NCBI GenBank assembly: GCA_037447655.1
Contig: JBBHKE010003059.1
Span: forward strand, 126,001 to 190,000
Direction of reading: 5' to 3'
Origin: Zygnema cylindricum
Lineage: Eukaryota; Streptophyta; Zygnematophyceae; Zygnematales; Zygnemataceae
DNA: 64,000 bases
Under the pieces are notes generated by a model, which was not told the DNA's origin, did not search any database, and worked only from the letters and a program-made list of their open reading frames with translations. A program made the position numbers and the translations under genes. Shown in pieces: positions 11,247 to 23,949 of this stretch; positions within the stretch are counted from its first letter, which is position 1; each line of letters starts with the position of its first letter.

Positions 11247-11746
11247 TACACCGCGAATCGTAATTAGAGTAATGAAAAAATTAGAGTACAAAAACTAAAA
11301 AAAAAAATTAGAGTAATTAACGCTAATTTATGTGATAGAGCTGTTTCAACTATGAAGTTTACTCTAATTTATTTAAGTACTCTAATTTGGCACGCTAATA
11401 TCCTCTACTGTAAATAAGGTATTTGTACAGAATTTGGCAAAACGTACAGCTTATCGTCACAATGACGTTACGCGGTTTGTTAAAACGCAGTTACATGATA
11501 ACAGCCTGTATTAAATCATTATTTGTACTTTTTTACTTAATAAAAGTACAATTTTGCGCGGTCTGACACCGTCCGTAATCCACACTATTTAAAACGAACC
11601 TATATTAGAATTAAAAACGCTAATTAAACTTTACCTTAAATAGAATAATGAAAAAATTAGAATCGATTACTCTATTTCATGTGATAGAGTCGAAATTTCG
11701 AGCGACCGAATTAGAGTAATTTACTCTAATTACAATTCGCGGTGTA
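11247..11746. mobile_element. Long TACACCG-family element, 500 bp, copy 2
   Basis: Left end TACACCGCGAATCGTAATTA and right end TAATTACAATTCGCGGTGTA form a near-perfect terminal inverted repeat bounded by TA. It shares the GTACTTTTTTACTTAATAAA and GCGGTCTGACACCGTCCG regions with the neighbouring element at 10547-11101, but is clearly diverged from it. Confidence 0.8.
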
Positions 11747-11853
11747 CTACCCACTACCACTACCCACTACCACTACCCACAACCACTACCCACTACCACT
11801 ACCCACTACCACTACCCACTACTACTACCCACTTCTACTACCCACTACCACTA
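11743..11853. repeat. (CCCACTACCACTA)n microsatellite
   Basis: About eight imperfect units of CCCACTACCACTA start at the right end of the preceding element. No coding support. Confidence 0.85.
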
Positions 11854-12357
11854 GTTCCTGTGCGGTCGACAGTTTCACTTCCCCACAAATACTATTTTTT
11901 ATAGATCAGTGGATTTCCATAAAATCAAGCAGTGACTAGAGTTTTTCAGTTCGATAAGTCTGGGTTCACACATGCCTATTAACAACTGGCAGGTCTGTAA
12001 GAATACTTCCATTCTCAGCATGAGTAATTGATCTCCATGAACTTCATCCCAATTCCTTTCAGCTTCCTTCTCGTTTTTATTTTTGAAGCCCAGCACTCCC
12101 ATTCTACATGCCTTGGAAATTAAAGCAGAAAAGCCATAGATGTTTCATTCGTACTATGCGCATGGTAAAAAACTTTGAAAAAGAATGCATATGCGCATTG
12201 TTCAAAATTTCACATTGACTTTGAATTATTATATAATAAAAATACAAAAAACTCCAAAAAAATTAATCAGAATAAAATACAGTACATCTTAACCGATTAA
12301 AGTTCTAAAATATTGATCGATACCTCTATGCTCCAAACTAAATAATACTGCAACTTA

Positions 12358-12977
12358 GGGTATGTGCTCATGCTTTAAAATACCGGGTTTTCTTTGTCGT
12401 TTTACTCCGAAATTCAGACCCACACGAAAATATCTCACTTTGGCGGTTTCAAATTTTCGACCCACGGGTATGCGAACCAACTCAGCAAAAATACTTTATC
12501 ATAAATCATCTCGCAATTTGATTTTAGACTAAGTATCAATTTGACAGCAAATTAAAAATGTCCAAGCAAATGGCCGCGCAGGCGCTACGCGAGTTGGAAA
12601 TTTTTCGCACGAGAAAGAATACTCTCTATTTTTTTCATTGCTCGACACACGCATCTTTGCTCGTCACACGCATCTATGTAGTTTAATTGCAAGTGATTTT
12701 TTTTTTTTTCGCGTTAATATTGGTTCTGATTACGTAGTGTTAGTTACTAATTTCAAATGTTTTAAATAGTGTAGCGAATGAAATGAGTCGGTACATACTA
12801 AAGATAATAATTGTTTAGTGCGTCTGTCAGATAAGGGCGTCGATAGTGGAAATTGAGTGCGTCGCACGGAAAATAGCATGCCGATTTGATTAGTGATAAA
12901 GACTAAGGAATATCGCGAGAATCTGTTCTCAAATGTTCAAGCGTCTAATATGTGAACACAGGCTGTAGCGGCTACCC
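12358..12977. mobile_element. Possible divergent GGGTATG-family element
   Basis: Begins TTA|GGGTATGTGCTCATGC and ends GCTACCC|TAA. The start resembles the GGGTATGTCCCCATG element ends at 15919 and 17687, but only GGGTA matches between its own two ends and the flanking triplets differ (TTA, TAA). Tentative. Confidence 0.3.
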
Positions 12978-14776
12978 TAAATACATGCGAATGAGTATCG
13001 GTTTCTTAATTCTAATATGGATTCACGGTGTACTTGTTTATTTTTTTTTAAACTCCGTACATTACATCGGAACATAATTTCCGTACATCAAAAGTATACA
13101 AATTTTACGAAAAGTTCAAAATCCAACAAAAATAAGGCATTCTCGTAAAAAAATCAAAATCCGTACGAATAAAACCTCTATGAGAAAAGTGCGTTAAAAG
13201 ACTTTTTTCTCACAACGTTTCAAACAGACGCAAAGTGATTTTCTGGTTACCATTTTAAAACGTCAGGGGAATGGGGTGCAACACAAACTACTTACTGTTT
13301 GCTGACAAATTCTCAGACGATCATGGAAGAGGTAAATTATGTTTCTGCACCATCACGTTCCTAACTCTTGAACATTAAAAAAAACATTTGAACATCATTG
13401 AAGATCACAACATTCAGCCAATGGTGTGGAAGAAAAATATCATAGATTTTATTTCAAATAAGGGGCACCAACATCTGAGCTTTCGGAACCAAGCTCAACA
13501 ACGCTCATTTGTCACTTGTCACTAAAATTAAAAACTTCAACATCCTGTTACTGCAGTTTATACACTAGAAGATATGTCAGATTCTGTAACAGTAGTAGCC
13601 CAGCAGGACTTCAGTATGTCGCAGCAGATAATATGTTGATTGACTATAATAATCCATAAAAAAACATTAGTGTAAAAAAAAATATCCTGCAACAACACCA
13701 CAGATCATTCATTAGTTTTAAAGAGTATTTTAAGAGTAATAAATAATCCCAGAATCTCAGAGTATGCACCAAAAGTGAAAAACAGAGCCTTCTGCAGCTG
13801 ATTAGCTGGCTAGTGGAAAACTAGAGGAAAAGACCGATTTACACAATTCGAAACATATTGAAGATGCGTCAGGTCTCCAAGGTTGGACATCAGAGAAATC
13901 AGTCGCAAATTACCCATAATTTTCTTTGATTTCATCATTCGCATCTTCTTTCCGCCAAGAAAACCGTGTTTACAAGAGAGACAAGGTTGATAACGCAGTC
14001 TTCAATGACATGGAGACCAAAACTAGTGTGAGCACTCAGTATGAGTAGGAGTTAAGAACATCACTGGAAATCAGAAGGCCGTTCTTAATGCAGTTTTGTC
14101 GTCACTGTGCTCACACTAATTCAAATAGCTAACCCTTGAACACAAGATAGCATGAAATTACTGGCCAGAGAATTTGAAAGCAAACATAACAAAGCATGTG
14201 AAACATGTAAACTAGGGATAGTGCAACATCGGCAGCTCAGAACCACAGCCAAAGTGACATTATTTTATCTTCAGCGACCAAATTATTGGTGACTTGCAGC
14301 CAAGTTATGTAGTCATCAATGCTGCCAAATCAGGCGTTGCGGACAATATTACTTTAAACAAGCCATGGTTCACATGTCCGAAACGGTACATGTGATTACC
14401 CCGCAATAAGCAGCCAGGTGGCTTTTCTAGTTGTTCTCACACATTGCACTGCGCTCTAACCATCAGGACAGGACAAATACTTGCAAAATCTGCAAAAAAA
14501 GGTAAATCGCAGAATCAATACTCACCGACATATTTTTGTGACGTCTGCAAGGAAAATCTTGGCGCAGAAAAAAACCCGATCTCAATCCTGTTGCAAAAAA
14601 TAACTGAATAATTAGAAATACTTTCTTTTCAGGGGAAAAAGACAAGCATAAAGAACAGAAAATGTTGGTCACCAAGCGGTTGTCGAGACCACAAGGCCCG
14701 GTGGACATTTTCAGAAAACGAGAAAAGTCCGAAGGACAGACCATCCCTATTGGCAACAGGAAAGCGAGGAAATCGA
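12978..14776. other. Intergenic, no gene recognised
   Basis: Holds the right end of a TACACCG-type element near 13032 (GATTCACGGTGTAC). The rest may include the 3' UTR of the small membrane-protein gene that starts at 14777. Nothing else is recognised. Confidence 0.4.
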
Positions 14777-15631
14777 TCACGAATGCTTCAGAGGAAGCAC
14801 GAGTGCGATAACCTCAGACAAGGCTGCCAAAATTATCGCAATTTAAAAACACGAACACATTCAGCATGACTACGTCGTAAACAAAATCGTTTGCCAATTC
14901 AGTATACAGACATAGGAACGTACCAGGTGGATCAAGGCATCAGAATCTTCAGTGGAACAAAATATGTCACCGTTGTTTGGTGCATGAGATCATACACAGG
15001 AAATAACCGTTTAGTCTCTCCTTCCTGGCGAATCGTATGCAGCAATATTTTGGGGCTCACATGCTGGCTCCCAAAGGATTCCGTGTAAAGCTGTTAAAGT
15101 TGCCCCGCTAACTGCACCGACTAGAGACCACCGCAACAAGCGGGGCCGAGTGGTCAGGGGACCTACATTGAAAAGACAGCAAAAACAGCGTCAGAGTTAG
15201 CCTTACGTATATCGGCTGTCAAAGTGTAAAAATGTAAACTAACTAAAAACCACAACAATATTGTCCTGTAGCAAGCTAGAAAAGAATCCATAAAGAGACA
15301 GAAAAACAGATGGCATTTGGTCCATTCGTGAATTGATCAATTTAGTCCATTTAGTAGCAACAATGAATTCATGAAAGCATAAGAGTCCGGAAGACGACGT
15401 AACTGCGATCGTACAAAAAACTAGAGCTACAACTTCCTAAATTCCAAGAATCAGAATAGGCATAGGTTCGAGCGAACACTCACCGTAATGAATGTAGCAA
15501 AAAGGCATCCCCACAATTCCTCCAAACAGGGCGGCTAAGCAGCTAAGAGACTTCACGTGTAGCGAACACGGCATGGCGTCCTCTCTCATAAGCTCTCCAG
15601 AAGAAGCTCCAAGAGGTGCTCTGAGAGCCAT
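14777..15631 (-). CDS. Small two-helix membrane protein, unknown function
   Basis: Hand-built model of three exons: 15484-15631 (ATG at 15631), 15061-15162, 14777-14823. All junctions are GT-AG (donors GTGAGTG and GTGAGCC; acceptors ATGTAG and TGGCAG), they stay in phase, and translation ends at TGA. The product is about 98 residues. There are two hydrophobic, Gly/Ala-rich segments: about residues 30-48 (SCLAALFGGIVGMPFCY) and about 66-80 (LVGAVSGATLTALHG), separated by a basic loop (TTRPRLLRW). That pattern is seen in small organellar inner-membrane proteins. I do not recognise the family. Support is the clean splice phase and the membrane pattern. An extra upstream exon or a different last exon is possible. 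Confidence 0.45.
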
Positions 15632-15918
15632 GACTTCAAATAAAAATTGTTAAAACAGTTAGAGAACGTTGATAGCCTAGCTAGAATGGAAACGTACGAT
15701 TAACCACATCATTCTCTTTATCTTCGTGAAAGACACAAAGAATACAGAATACATCAACGTTTCTACTATGGAAGAGAATCCGTGGCTTTATATGTGAATA
15801 GAAAAAGGCGGCTGCAGCAGAAGAGAATTCTTAGGCGGCTAGGGTTCAGATTTCAGAACCTGGTATAATACTGCAGTAGCAAAGGCTGTAAGGTCTGCAA
15901 GATTCAGTACAGTATTAA

Positions 15919-17662
15919 GGGTATGTCCCCATGTACTTGTAACTTAGCGAACTTACTTTGTATTTTAGCGCGGATCCGCCGGACCGGTTTTCAAGTGTCC
16001 CTATCTGTAATGACGAAATCGTAGCTTACGCTTGTGACGATTGTATACGTCGACAATACCTGTGACGGCTGTTAACGTCTACAATCTGTGGTCGCACGTT
16101 TTTTTTTGGAATTGCTTTGTGACGTCGCATGTCTTACCGTGACATTGTAGACGTACCGCCTTCCACCCTGTGCCGTTTCACGGTTGAAGACGAGGCGCTT
16201 TGCCTTTGCATCTCCTATTCGGTCGACGTGAAATGGCATCGGAATTTGAAGACCGCTGCATAAAAGAAATCCGAGTTGGACGAAAACGGACAAAACTAAA
16301 CAAATTGTGTACGTTTCTTCGTCGTATTCGAGCGGAAACGGACAAAACATAGCGAATTCTGTACTTTTCTTTGTCCTTGTAAATCGTATGAAAATTTTCG
16401 AAAATTACGGCACGTGCAAATATATGTTCCTATTTGTTTATCGAAAATACCTAGTTTTAAAACACATCGCGCATGTGTTTTAAACGTAAGGTTGAAGATG
16501 ACGTTTTTTGTCATGGAAGTGGGTCGAAAAACACAAGACGACAAATTTTCATACATACTAAATTCGAGGATGACGTAAATTGTACTCTACAAATTTGCTA
16601 TTCCTTCGTACGGTTGCAACTTAGGCAGTACGGCGCTAAGTTTTACACGAAAACGACACAAAAAAACCCTTACCTAGGGTATTTTCGCATGAAACCGAAA
16701 CTTAGTCTTATTACTTTGTTTTTTAGCGAAGATTCTCCGTACAATTTTCAGAGCATTCGTATGTAAAGAAATGAAATCGTAACTTTAAATTGTGACGGAT
16801 GTAGACGTGGGTGTAATTTGTGACGATTGTACACGAGTACAAAACTCGCGACAATCGATGACGTTTACAAAATAGAGACGGTTGTAGACGTCTACCTACT
16901 TGTGACATTGTAGATGTTTAGGGTTTGTGACATTTTGACGTCACGCGTACTTATGATAGCGTCGACGTCACTAATTCCAAAACATTCCGCCATGGTTTCC
17001 CGATTTTGTTTTTTCGTCCGTTCTCACTCTACTTGCCATCAAATTAAGCTAAAAGACAGCCAAAACAGATATTTTTCATAGATCTTTCATTTGATACCTT
17101 TCTTGCCTTTTTTCATTGCAAGAATTGTGAGATAGACGCGTTAGGTGGAGAGGGAGAGAAAGAGAGGCGCCTTTCACCATCTTCGCTTTTGCGAAATGGC
17201 GTTAGTTGGTCGAAACCCCCCTCCACGGGCCCTGTACGGAAAAAAGCGCACGGAAAAAAGTCACGCATAGGTTGGAAACGTGCAGTGGGTTTTTTTTTTG
17301 GTACTCCGCGGACAAAAATTGTCAAAAAATCTGACATGTGCGACAACATCTTCCTATTCGCTCTCCTTTTTGGACTATATTTAAAATCACCTCGCGAGGT
17401 GATTTGACGTAAAGTTTGAACGTGTGATGAAAGGACGCGAAAATGGGTCGAAATGCGCTAAACGACAAATTGCATCGCGCTAGTCGACAAACTTACGTAC
17501 GTCTAAAGTTTCACTGTAATGTAACTTGTACGGTGCTAATTTCAATTTTTTGGTACGGCTGCGGATTTTCTCGTTTTTTTCTAAGTTATGAAGGAAAACG
17601 ACACGAAATAACTGTAACTTTACCACATGCGAAAATACCCTTATGCACATGGGGACATACCC
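15919..17662. mobile_element. PIF/Harbinger-like non-autonomous element, 1.74 kb
   Basis: Perfect 16 bp terminal inverted repeat GGGTATGTCCCCATGT, flanked on both sides by TAA (15916-15918 and 17663-17665), consistent with a 3 bp target duplication. The interior carries repeated TGTGACG..TTGTAGACGT motifs near both ends (about 16010-16160 and 16780-16970), and about 16780-17010 matches the interior of the next element. No transposase is recognised. The TAA duplication and G-rich ends suggest PIF/Harbinger; that assignment is inference. Confidence 0.8.
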
Positions 17663-17686
17663 TAAGGTGGGCATAACGCAATGTAA

Positions 17687-18647
17687 GGGTACGTCCCCAT
17701 GTAATCGGTACTCTGATAAAGTAGTTTGGACTGTAGTGAAGATTCTCCGTACTATTTGAAAAGCGTCCCAATGTGCGAAAATGAAATCGGAACTTTGACA
17801 TGTGACGGTTGTAGACGTAGGTACATCTTTGTGACGATTAAAGGCGACTACGAAACTTCGGACGATTGGTGACGCCAACAAAAACAGCGACAGTTGTAGA
17901 CGCCTAGATTTTTGTGAAATTGCAGATGTTTAGGGTTTGGTGACATTGTGACATCACGCTCACTTGTGACAACGTCGACGTCACGGATTCAAGAACTTTC
18001 CGCCATGGTTTCCCGATTTCACTTTTTATACTTTTCTCATTCGACTTGCCATTAAATAAAAACCAAAAAAAATTCAAAAAAAAAATAGTTTTCAAAGATC
18101 TTTCATTTTATACCAATAATGTCGTGTCTCATTCTAAAAAGTGTGAGATACAAGCGATACAGTATTGTAGTGTGAGAAGGAGAGAGGAGAGGCAATGACG
18201 ACAAAATATTATGCAAAGGACCCATGAATGCAAGTGGAAGTCCCAGACCCTTGCAAATTTGTTTCCATACATAGCGCGTGACGGGCACGGATAAAAATAG
18301 CAAGGACTCTCCCTCGTCCAAAAATTTTACAAATCGTGTGGCGCGTGCGTGGTTCGTTTTTCATCCGCTGTTTGGGCGGTACTTGAACTACAATCACCCC
18401 CTCGAGGTGATTTTGGATGAAGTTATTTTTTGGGTTGGATTCTCTTGCCCGGGGGTCGAAATGGGGAAAACGCTAAAATGCGTTCACATGACGACAAACA
18501 CGTCGTACATCCAAAGTATGAATTGACGTTCACATCATTTTGGTAAAAATGATTTTCTCGTACGGCTAAAGTTTTTGTCAAAGTTCCCTGAATTTAAGGG
18601 CAAAAAGACAGAGAAAAATAGATACTTTAATGCATGGGGACTTACCC
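17687..18647. mobile_element. PIF/Harbinger-like non-autonomous element, 0.96 kb
   Basis: Ends GGGTACGTCCCCATGTA and, inverted, GGGTAAGTCCCCATGCA, with TAA on both sides (17684-17686, 18648-18650). It lies only about 20 bp from the previous member. The region from GTGACGGTTGTAGACG through TTCCGCCATGGTTTCCCGAT is shared with that member. No coding capacity is recognised. Confidence 0.8.
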
Positions 18648-18837
18648 TAAATTACTGAATGCAACTGTGCGAAAGTGAATGGAAGCACTATATTTGTGGA
18701 CGAGTATTTGCGCATTATTTTGACTGTTTATAAACACCATTATCAGTACAGGGCCGTACAGTAATGTACTGTACCGTACCGCACCCTACAGAGCCCGTGT
18801 ACCCCAAGCACACTATTGTGTTTTTCCTTATAGTGGT

Positions 18838-19000
18838 TGTTGCTTCTTTGCGTGTCTTTTTTTTACATGCCATTTTTCTGTGTTCGTATCGTTCGCTTTG
18901 CTTTTCCTTTCTATTCCCTTCACATGTATTTTTTCAGTTTTGGCATTGCTTGCCCCTTTTTGTTCCCATGGACTGAGATGGTTTACCATCGCGCATTTAA
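18838..19000 (+). repeat. Hairpin-ended dispersed repeat, family C, copy 2
   Basis: Shares CATGCCATTTTT, TTTTTCAGTTTTGGC, CCCCTTTTTGTTCCC and the terminal GATGGTTTACCATCG with the copies at 35976-36185 and 36473-36690. It is followed by AAATAAAG. Confidence 0.6.
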
Positions 19001-20361
19001 ATAAAGTCTTGATGTTTAACTTATTGTTGTTGTTCTGTCTAACTAAAATTGGAAACTGAATTAAGAAGGTAAAGAGATATTGTTCTCCCAAGTTGAGGAC
19101 GGTCTTCTATTTCCTCATTAATATGCATGGTGTCATTTGTCAACACGACGCCAAATTACACAAACCTTAAATATTTTTTTGCAATACGATAACAGATCCA
19201 CTACTAAACAAATTTCTTAACAAAGCTTATTACTAATATAAGTGAGAAACATTTAATCTCTTCAACGAGTTGCATTACTTTGACATAAGCATAGCCAGGA
19301 ACTTGACAACCGAGCAGAGTGCACCATAAAACACACTCAAAGAGATAAACTTTTCCAGATGTAAAAAACTACAGAGGTCAAATGTTTGGCAAGCCTTCAT
19401 ATGTTAGGGGCTTCGAGGTTTTACCGCTTGTTATACTCTAGATGTGCGAAACCAACTGCAAACAGTATTGTAGTTTTCCCGAACTATACATGATTTACAC
19501 TGGAAAAACTATATAATACACAAAGTACTTGAAAACTGCATCCAGTGTTTCCAATTGTCTTCCCACATTTGAACTATGCATCAGGTGAGACTTTCACATA
19601 CAATTGTAGGCCTTTTGATGTCAAGGGTAATTAGTCATATTTTAAGTCCAAAATTTACAACCTTTTTTTCACAAAGCTGCTGTGGAACATTGTTCCAAAT
19701 GAAAAGGCTTGTAGACAAATATTGTCAAACGCTACAAAGAACGGCCTCAAAAACATGAACTAATAGGAGAGATAAACATCCTTACAAATCTTACTTGGTT
19801 TTATTTACAGGCTAGCAACATAGTTGAAGAAACCACTATCACCTCACAAACAAAAGCTCATCCTAGTGGTAGGCATACCCCAACATAAACCAAACATACA
19901 CATAACTTCTGAAGTCAGGATGAAATATACCCACTTCTAAACTATAGTTTTGGAAGAGCGGAAACTTAAGACTTCACTGTCTTCCCTACAGCATGACTAT
20001 CTGGGACTTCTACGTGCTTTGTATTTTAACTTTAAACTCATAGAGAAGATACATATTCTTCACAAAACCCTGAAAGTCACTCACCCTAAACCACCAACTG
20101 TCAGAACCCTAACTGCCAAGAAACCACCTCTTTTTTATTTCATGTGATATTAGTGATGATGGTGCGAATGAAGCTCTTTGCTATTTTCACCCATCCATCA
20201 CAATGTCCAAAAAAGGAAAAAAAATTGGGCTGTCTTTCTCACGCCAAGAAAATCTACATTTCTCAATTAAATTTGTGTGTCGTCCATCATCGAAGGTAAT
20301 TCTCCTTATTAAGCAGTAGTTTTGAACACTTCCTCCCTTCCTTCTAGGGCTTTCAACTATA
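19001..20361. other. Intergenic region downstream of the mitochondrial coiled-coil gene
   Basis: The right part is presumably the 3' UTR of the gene ending at 20362. I see no conserved ORF, element end or RNA gene. Confidence 0.4.
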
Positions 20362-21648
20362 TCATTTCTGCTTATCCAGCCTTTTAAGCCCGTCTTTTAT
20401 CATCTTTAGCTCTTTCTTGATTTCTCCCTTCTTCATATCCACCAATTTATCTCGCTTCAAAGCTCGCAACTCCTCTAATTCCTTTTCCAGCCTCTGTTGA
20501 GTGAAGAGAAGCTCATCACGAGCTGAAAGAGTAGGAGTCGGGGGAGGGAGGAGAGATTCCACAAGATCTGGTACAACAGAAGGCTGGGGCTTGATAGGTT
20601 CTGCCGGAGGAGGGGCACCAATCGTAGACATCGGCTCTATCTGAGTGACATAATAGTAGTAACCGGACCCAGCCAAGCCTCCCCCAAGCAGAGACAAAAG
20701 CAAGACATTGCCTCCACCTGAAGTGTAACTCGCAGGCCCTGAAGGTCCTCGGCCCTTTCCTAGCTCTGCCTGTAAAACACGAACCGGAAATTACCAAAAA
20801 AAAAAAAAAAAAAATAGACCAAAAAAACAATCTTTAGCTCAATTCCAAAATTGCAGTCATCAGCATTTTAAATTTCCATGCCAGAATAAAAAAGAAAATG
20901 CATTATATTCAAGTGCGTCAAACCAAACTGGCTAACCGAAAAAATAAAAAAAAAGAGCAAAAAAAAAACGTCGGTTCGGAAACATACGACCAAGATTTCC
21001 AAAAAATACAATGTAAAATCCTGACAGACTCTGCAGATAAGGTAGAGGTTAGACAACTCAGTTACTACACCATCACATGACTAGGATGAGGCACCATTTA
21101 AATAAGGCATATATAAAATAAAAGAACCATATCAAGTTTCCAGCATGATTACATCAATATCGTTATAGAGATTCCCAACCAATACATCATCATGCTCACC
21201 TCTGCCAAAAATCCACCACAAACAATTCTACAAAATTTAACAATCCGGATGATATCAGACAAATGGGATTTCCATGATAGATAATGCAATTCAATCCAAT
21301 CAAACTTAAGGACAGAGTCTTGTTTGAAGAAAACAGTGTCTTTGAAGACACTGGCCACTGTGGACAGATTAAAAATGAATCACCGCGAACTTAGTAATGT
21401 GCCATTTTCAAAAGCATAATAAGAGAGCGTGAAGATGTTCATCAATGAATCAGGAAAGGAAAAGGAAAAGGAGGTAAAGGAAGCTAGATATGGCTTTTAC
21501 TGTGTTATATGCCGTGTTATCATATACGATCATTGAGAACACAAACCTGAGAAGAAAATGATGAACGTTGAATCGCAGTACTCTTTCTGATGACTGCATT
21601 CCAATTACGAACCGCAACTGATAACTGACGGCTTTTAAAACGCAACAT
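20362..21648 (-). CDS. Mitochondria-targeted single-span coiled-coil protein, unknown
   Basis: Two exons: 21547-21648 (ATG at 21648) and 20362-20769, joined GT-AG in phase 0 to 169 residues. Exon 1 (34 residues) is rich in Arg/Lys/Ser/Gln with no acidic residues (MLRFKSRQLSVAVRNW..), a typical mitochondrial presequence. Exon 2 gives a Gly-rich membrane span with small-residue packing motifs and four tyrosines at its end (about residues 55-75, LLGGGLAGSGYYYYV), a Pro-rich spacer (about 80-110), and a highly charged helical tail to the C-terminus that should form a coiled coil. The topology would suit an inner-membrane organizing or assembly factor, but I recognise no family and assign no function. 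An in-frame upstream extension to 21717 exists but has no ATG. Confidence 0.6.
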
Positions 21649-22109
21649 TATTCTTCTTTTTACTAAAATAAAAGGAGATTTCCAAAAAATTGAGGCACTT
21701 GTCCAATGTGCCAGCAAACTGACCAGGGTCAGGTGTTGTTATAAGAACATCTGTCATCCAGAACACCGTACCAGTTTTAAAAATTGGGTTAATTTCTATG
21801 GCATAAAAAAAAATATCTGTAACGGATTCCAGAGTGTACAACATCAGTTTTAAACATTCTAGGAAACTTAAAAAAAAAATATGTGTAAGGGATTCCAGAG
21901 TGCGATGGATTCCTTCAATATCCAAAAAATGACGGAGATAGACAATAGGGGAAGGAGGCATCACATGTCAATGCCCTCAAATTTTCCGACTAACAAGTGC
22001 AATAGAATGTGTACAGATGAGATACATCCGATGTAAAATACAGAACATTGATACCAAAGACATAATTCAGTTAAAAACTTTAACTAAAATATTACAAATT
22101 GAAGCTGCA

Positions 22110-22510
22110 TAAAATAAGTTGAGATCTTTACATTGAATAACTGACTTCAAAAATCACTCTCCTATATTCCTCTCTGTATAAAAACAAAAATTAATAATTA
22201 AAATTATCGTTTTTTAAATATTATAGATATTGATTATGCAAGCAGACCATTGAGATCTTCACATCAGATATCTGGAAATGGAATAAATTCATGAATCACT
22301 CCCGTATTCCTCTCTGTGTAGAAACAAAAAAATATAATTAAATTTGTAATTTTAAATTATGACAAATTGAAGCGACATAATTGACTAACCAGGCAGAGAA
22401 GTTGAGATCTTCACATTAGATAACTGAAAATGGCATAAATTCTTAAATCCACCAAATTCATTCACTTATTTGAACCTCACTCCCATATTCCTCTCTGTAT
22501 GAAAAATTCT
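22110..22510. repeat. ~135 bp tandem repeat, three copies
   Basis: Units share GTTGAGATCTTCACATTAGA, AACTGAAAATGG, CACTCCCATATTCCTCTCTG and AAACAAAAA. They lie upstream of the mitochondrial-protein start, possibly in its 5' region. Confidence 0.75.
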
Positions 22511-22684
22511 ACATACAAATTTCTGACAGCTGATTACCAAACATCACCAGCAATGAGATAATCAAAAGCTAAGAACGATTCACAAGTCAACTTGGTTAAA
22601 AATAACTCCTAGCATTGCAAAGTTAAGACAAAAAGAACGAATTGACCGAGACTAACCTTGCCTAAAACATTCCGGGAAAACAAC

Positions 22685-22830
22685 AGGGGAATTGTACGAG
22701 CCCTGGAACTGGCGTTACTGTCAACATAGTATTCCTACAGAAAACCGTACAATTTTGTTATACTGGTAAATTTTTCTGTACGATTATGGTGACTACGGGC
22801 TGGTATCGCCAGTAATAGGATACGTATAAT
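22685..22830. mobile_element. ~150 bp dispersed repeat, family D, copy 2
   Basis: Begins AGGGGAATTGTACGAGCC and runs to GTAATAGGATACGTATAATG. It aligns with 1309-1463 through CGTACAATTTTGTTATACTG and GATTATGGTGACTACGGGC. Confidence 0.6.
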
Positions 22831-23479
22831 GATACTTACAGAGCTATTCAAATCAAGAAAGCAGGTGCATTTTACGCACTTACCTGCATTGCTGTGCAGG
22901 GAAATCCTCGAATTGTAAATGGGAGACCAAATCTGGCAAGTCTGTTTCCAGGTTGACTGGTCGAGGGAGCAACTGTACAGTAGTAATCTAAATGAACTCA
23001 ATGATTAAAAAGTGCGGTCGACTGAGAATCAGTGCGAAATACCGTGTGATATAACGTACAGTGCGAATATGGTGCGATCAATTTCCTGCAGTGAATTAGA
23101 GCGTTGTTCCATTAGGCGCTCTCTGTAAACGTCAAAAATTCTTTTACAGAGGCGATCGTTCCATTGTGTCGGGCCAGTAACCGACATTTGTTTTGCGTGG
23201 CACATTTTGATTGGTTCACGTAATAGATGAATACGATTCTGGTAATCTTCAAAGAATCCCTGAGAGCAAATTGTGACCACATATTTGTACCAGCGAAAGG
23301 TAAAAAGTGACTTGTACGACGTATTGAATTAAATATGTACGGGCGGACGAAACATAAGATATGTAAAAGCGTACGAAAATGTCAGAATGGTTAGTGGATA
23401 CCAACAGAAGCGTGAAACAATATCTTCCGTCAAAGATTTTCTTGCGGCTTCCGGTGGCCTCGCATCCTCCCTGGCGGAA

Positions 23480-23949
23480 GGATACATGATTTTAATTTTT
23501 CCTTGACGTTAATTAAGGAACCGTACAAAATAGCGTAAAGGACGAATTACAATAATATCTAAATAGTGTGGTGTACGGTCGACGTCAGACCGTACACAAA
23601 TGTACCTTTTCAAGTGAAAATTTTACAAAAAATGAGTTAAATCAGACGCGCACGCATAGGATCGTGCGCTAAAAAAACGGGATTGTTCTGACACGTAAAT
23701 TAGTCTTACATGTACGGATATTTATATTTCACGACGGCGTACGATTTTAAATATTTTGTACGGATACATATATTAATGTATATAATTGTACAACGAATAT
23801 TCCATTTTTGCTGTTCACAAATTAGCATAAATGCCGAAATTAGAATACACCTTTTTAAAAAAAAATAAAAAATTCTTAATTAGCGTCAATGACGGTATAT
23901 TTACTTCCACACTATTTAAACTTTGACACTAATAACGATGCGCGGTGTA
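23480..23949. mobile_element. Long TACACCG-family element, left-truncated, inverted
   Basis: Reverse-complement copy of the 10547-11101 element, from ATACATGATTTTAATTTTT to the right end TAATAACGATGCGCGGTGTA. The left terminus is missing. Confidence 0.7.

Noticed and set aside
16072-18526. Many 60-130 codon frames within the GGGTATG-ended elements
   Set aside because: They overlap on both strands and show no DDE-transposase or Myb-like motif that I can see. The elements look non-autonomous.
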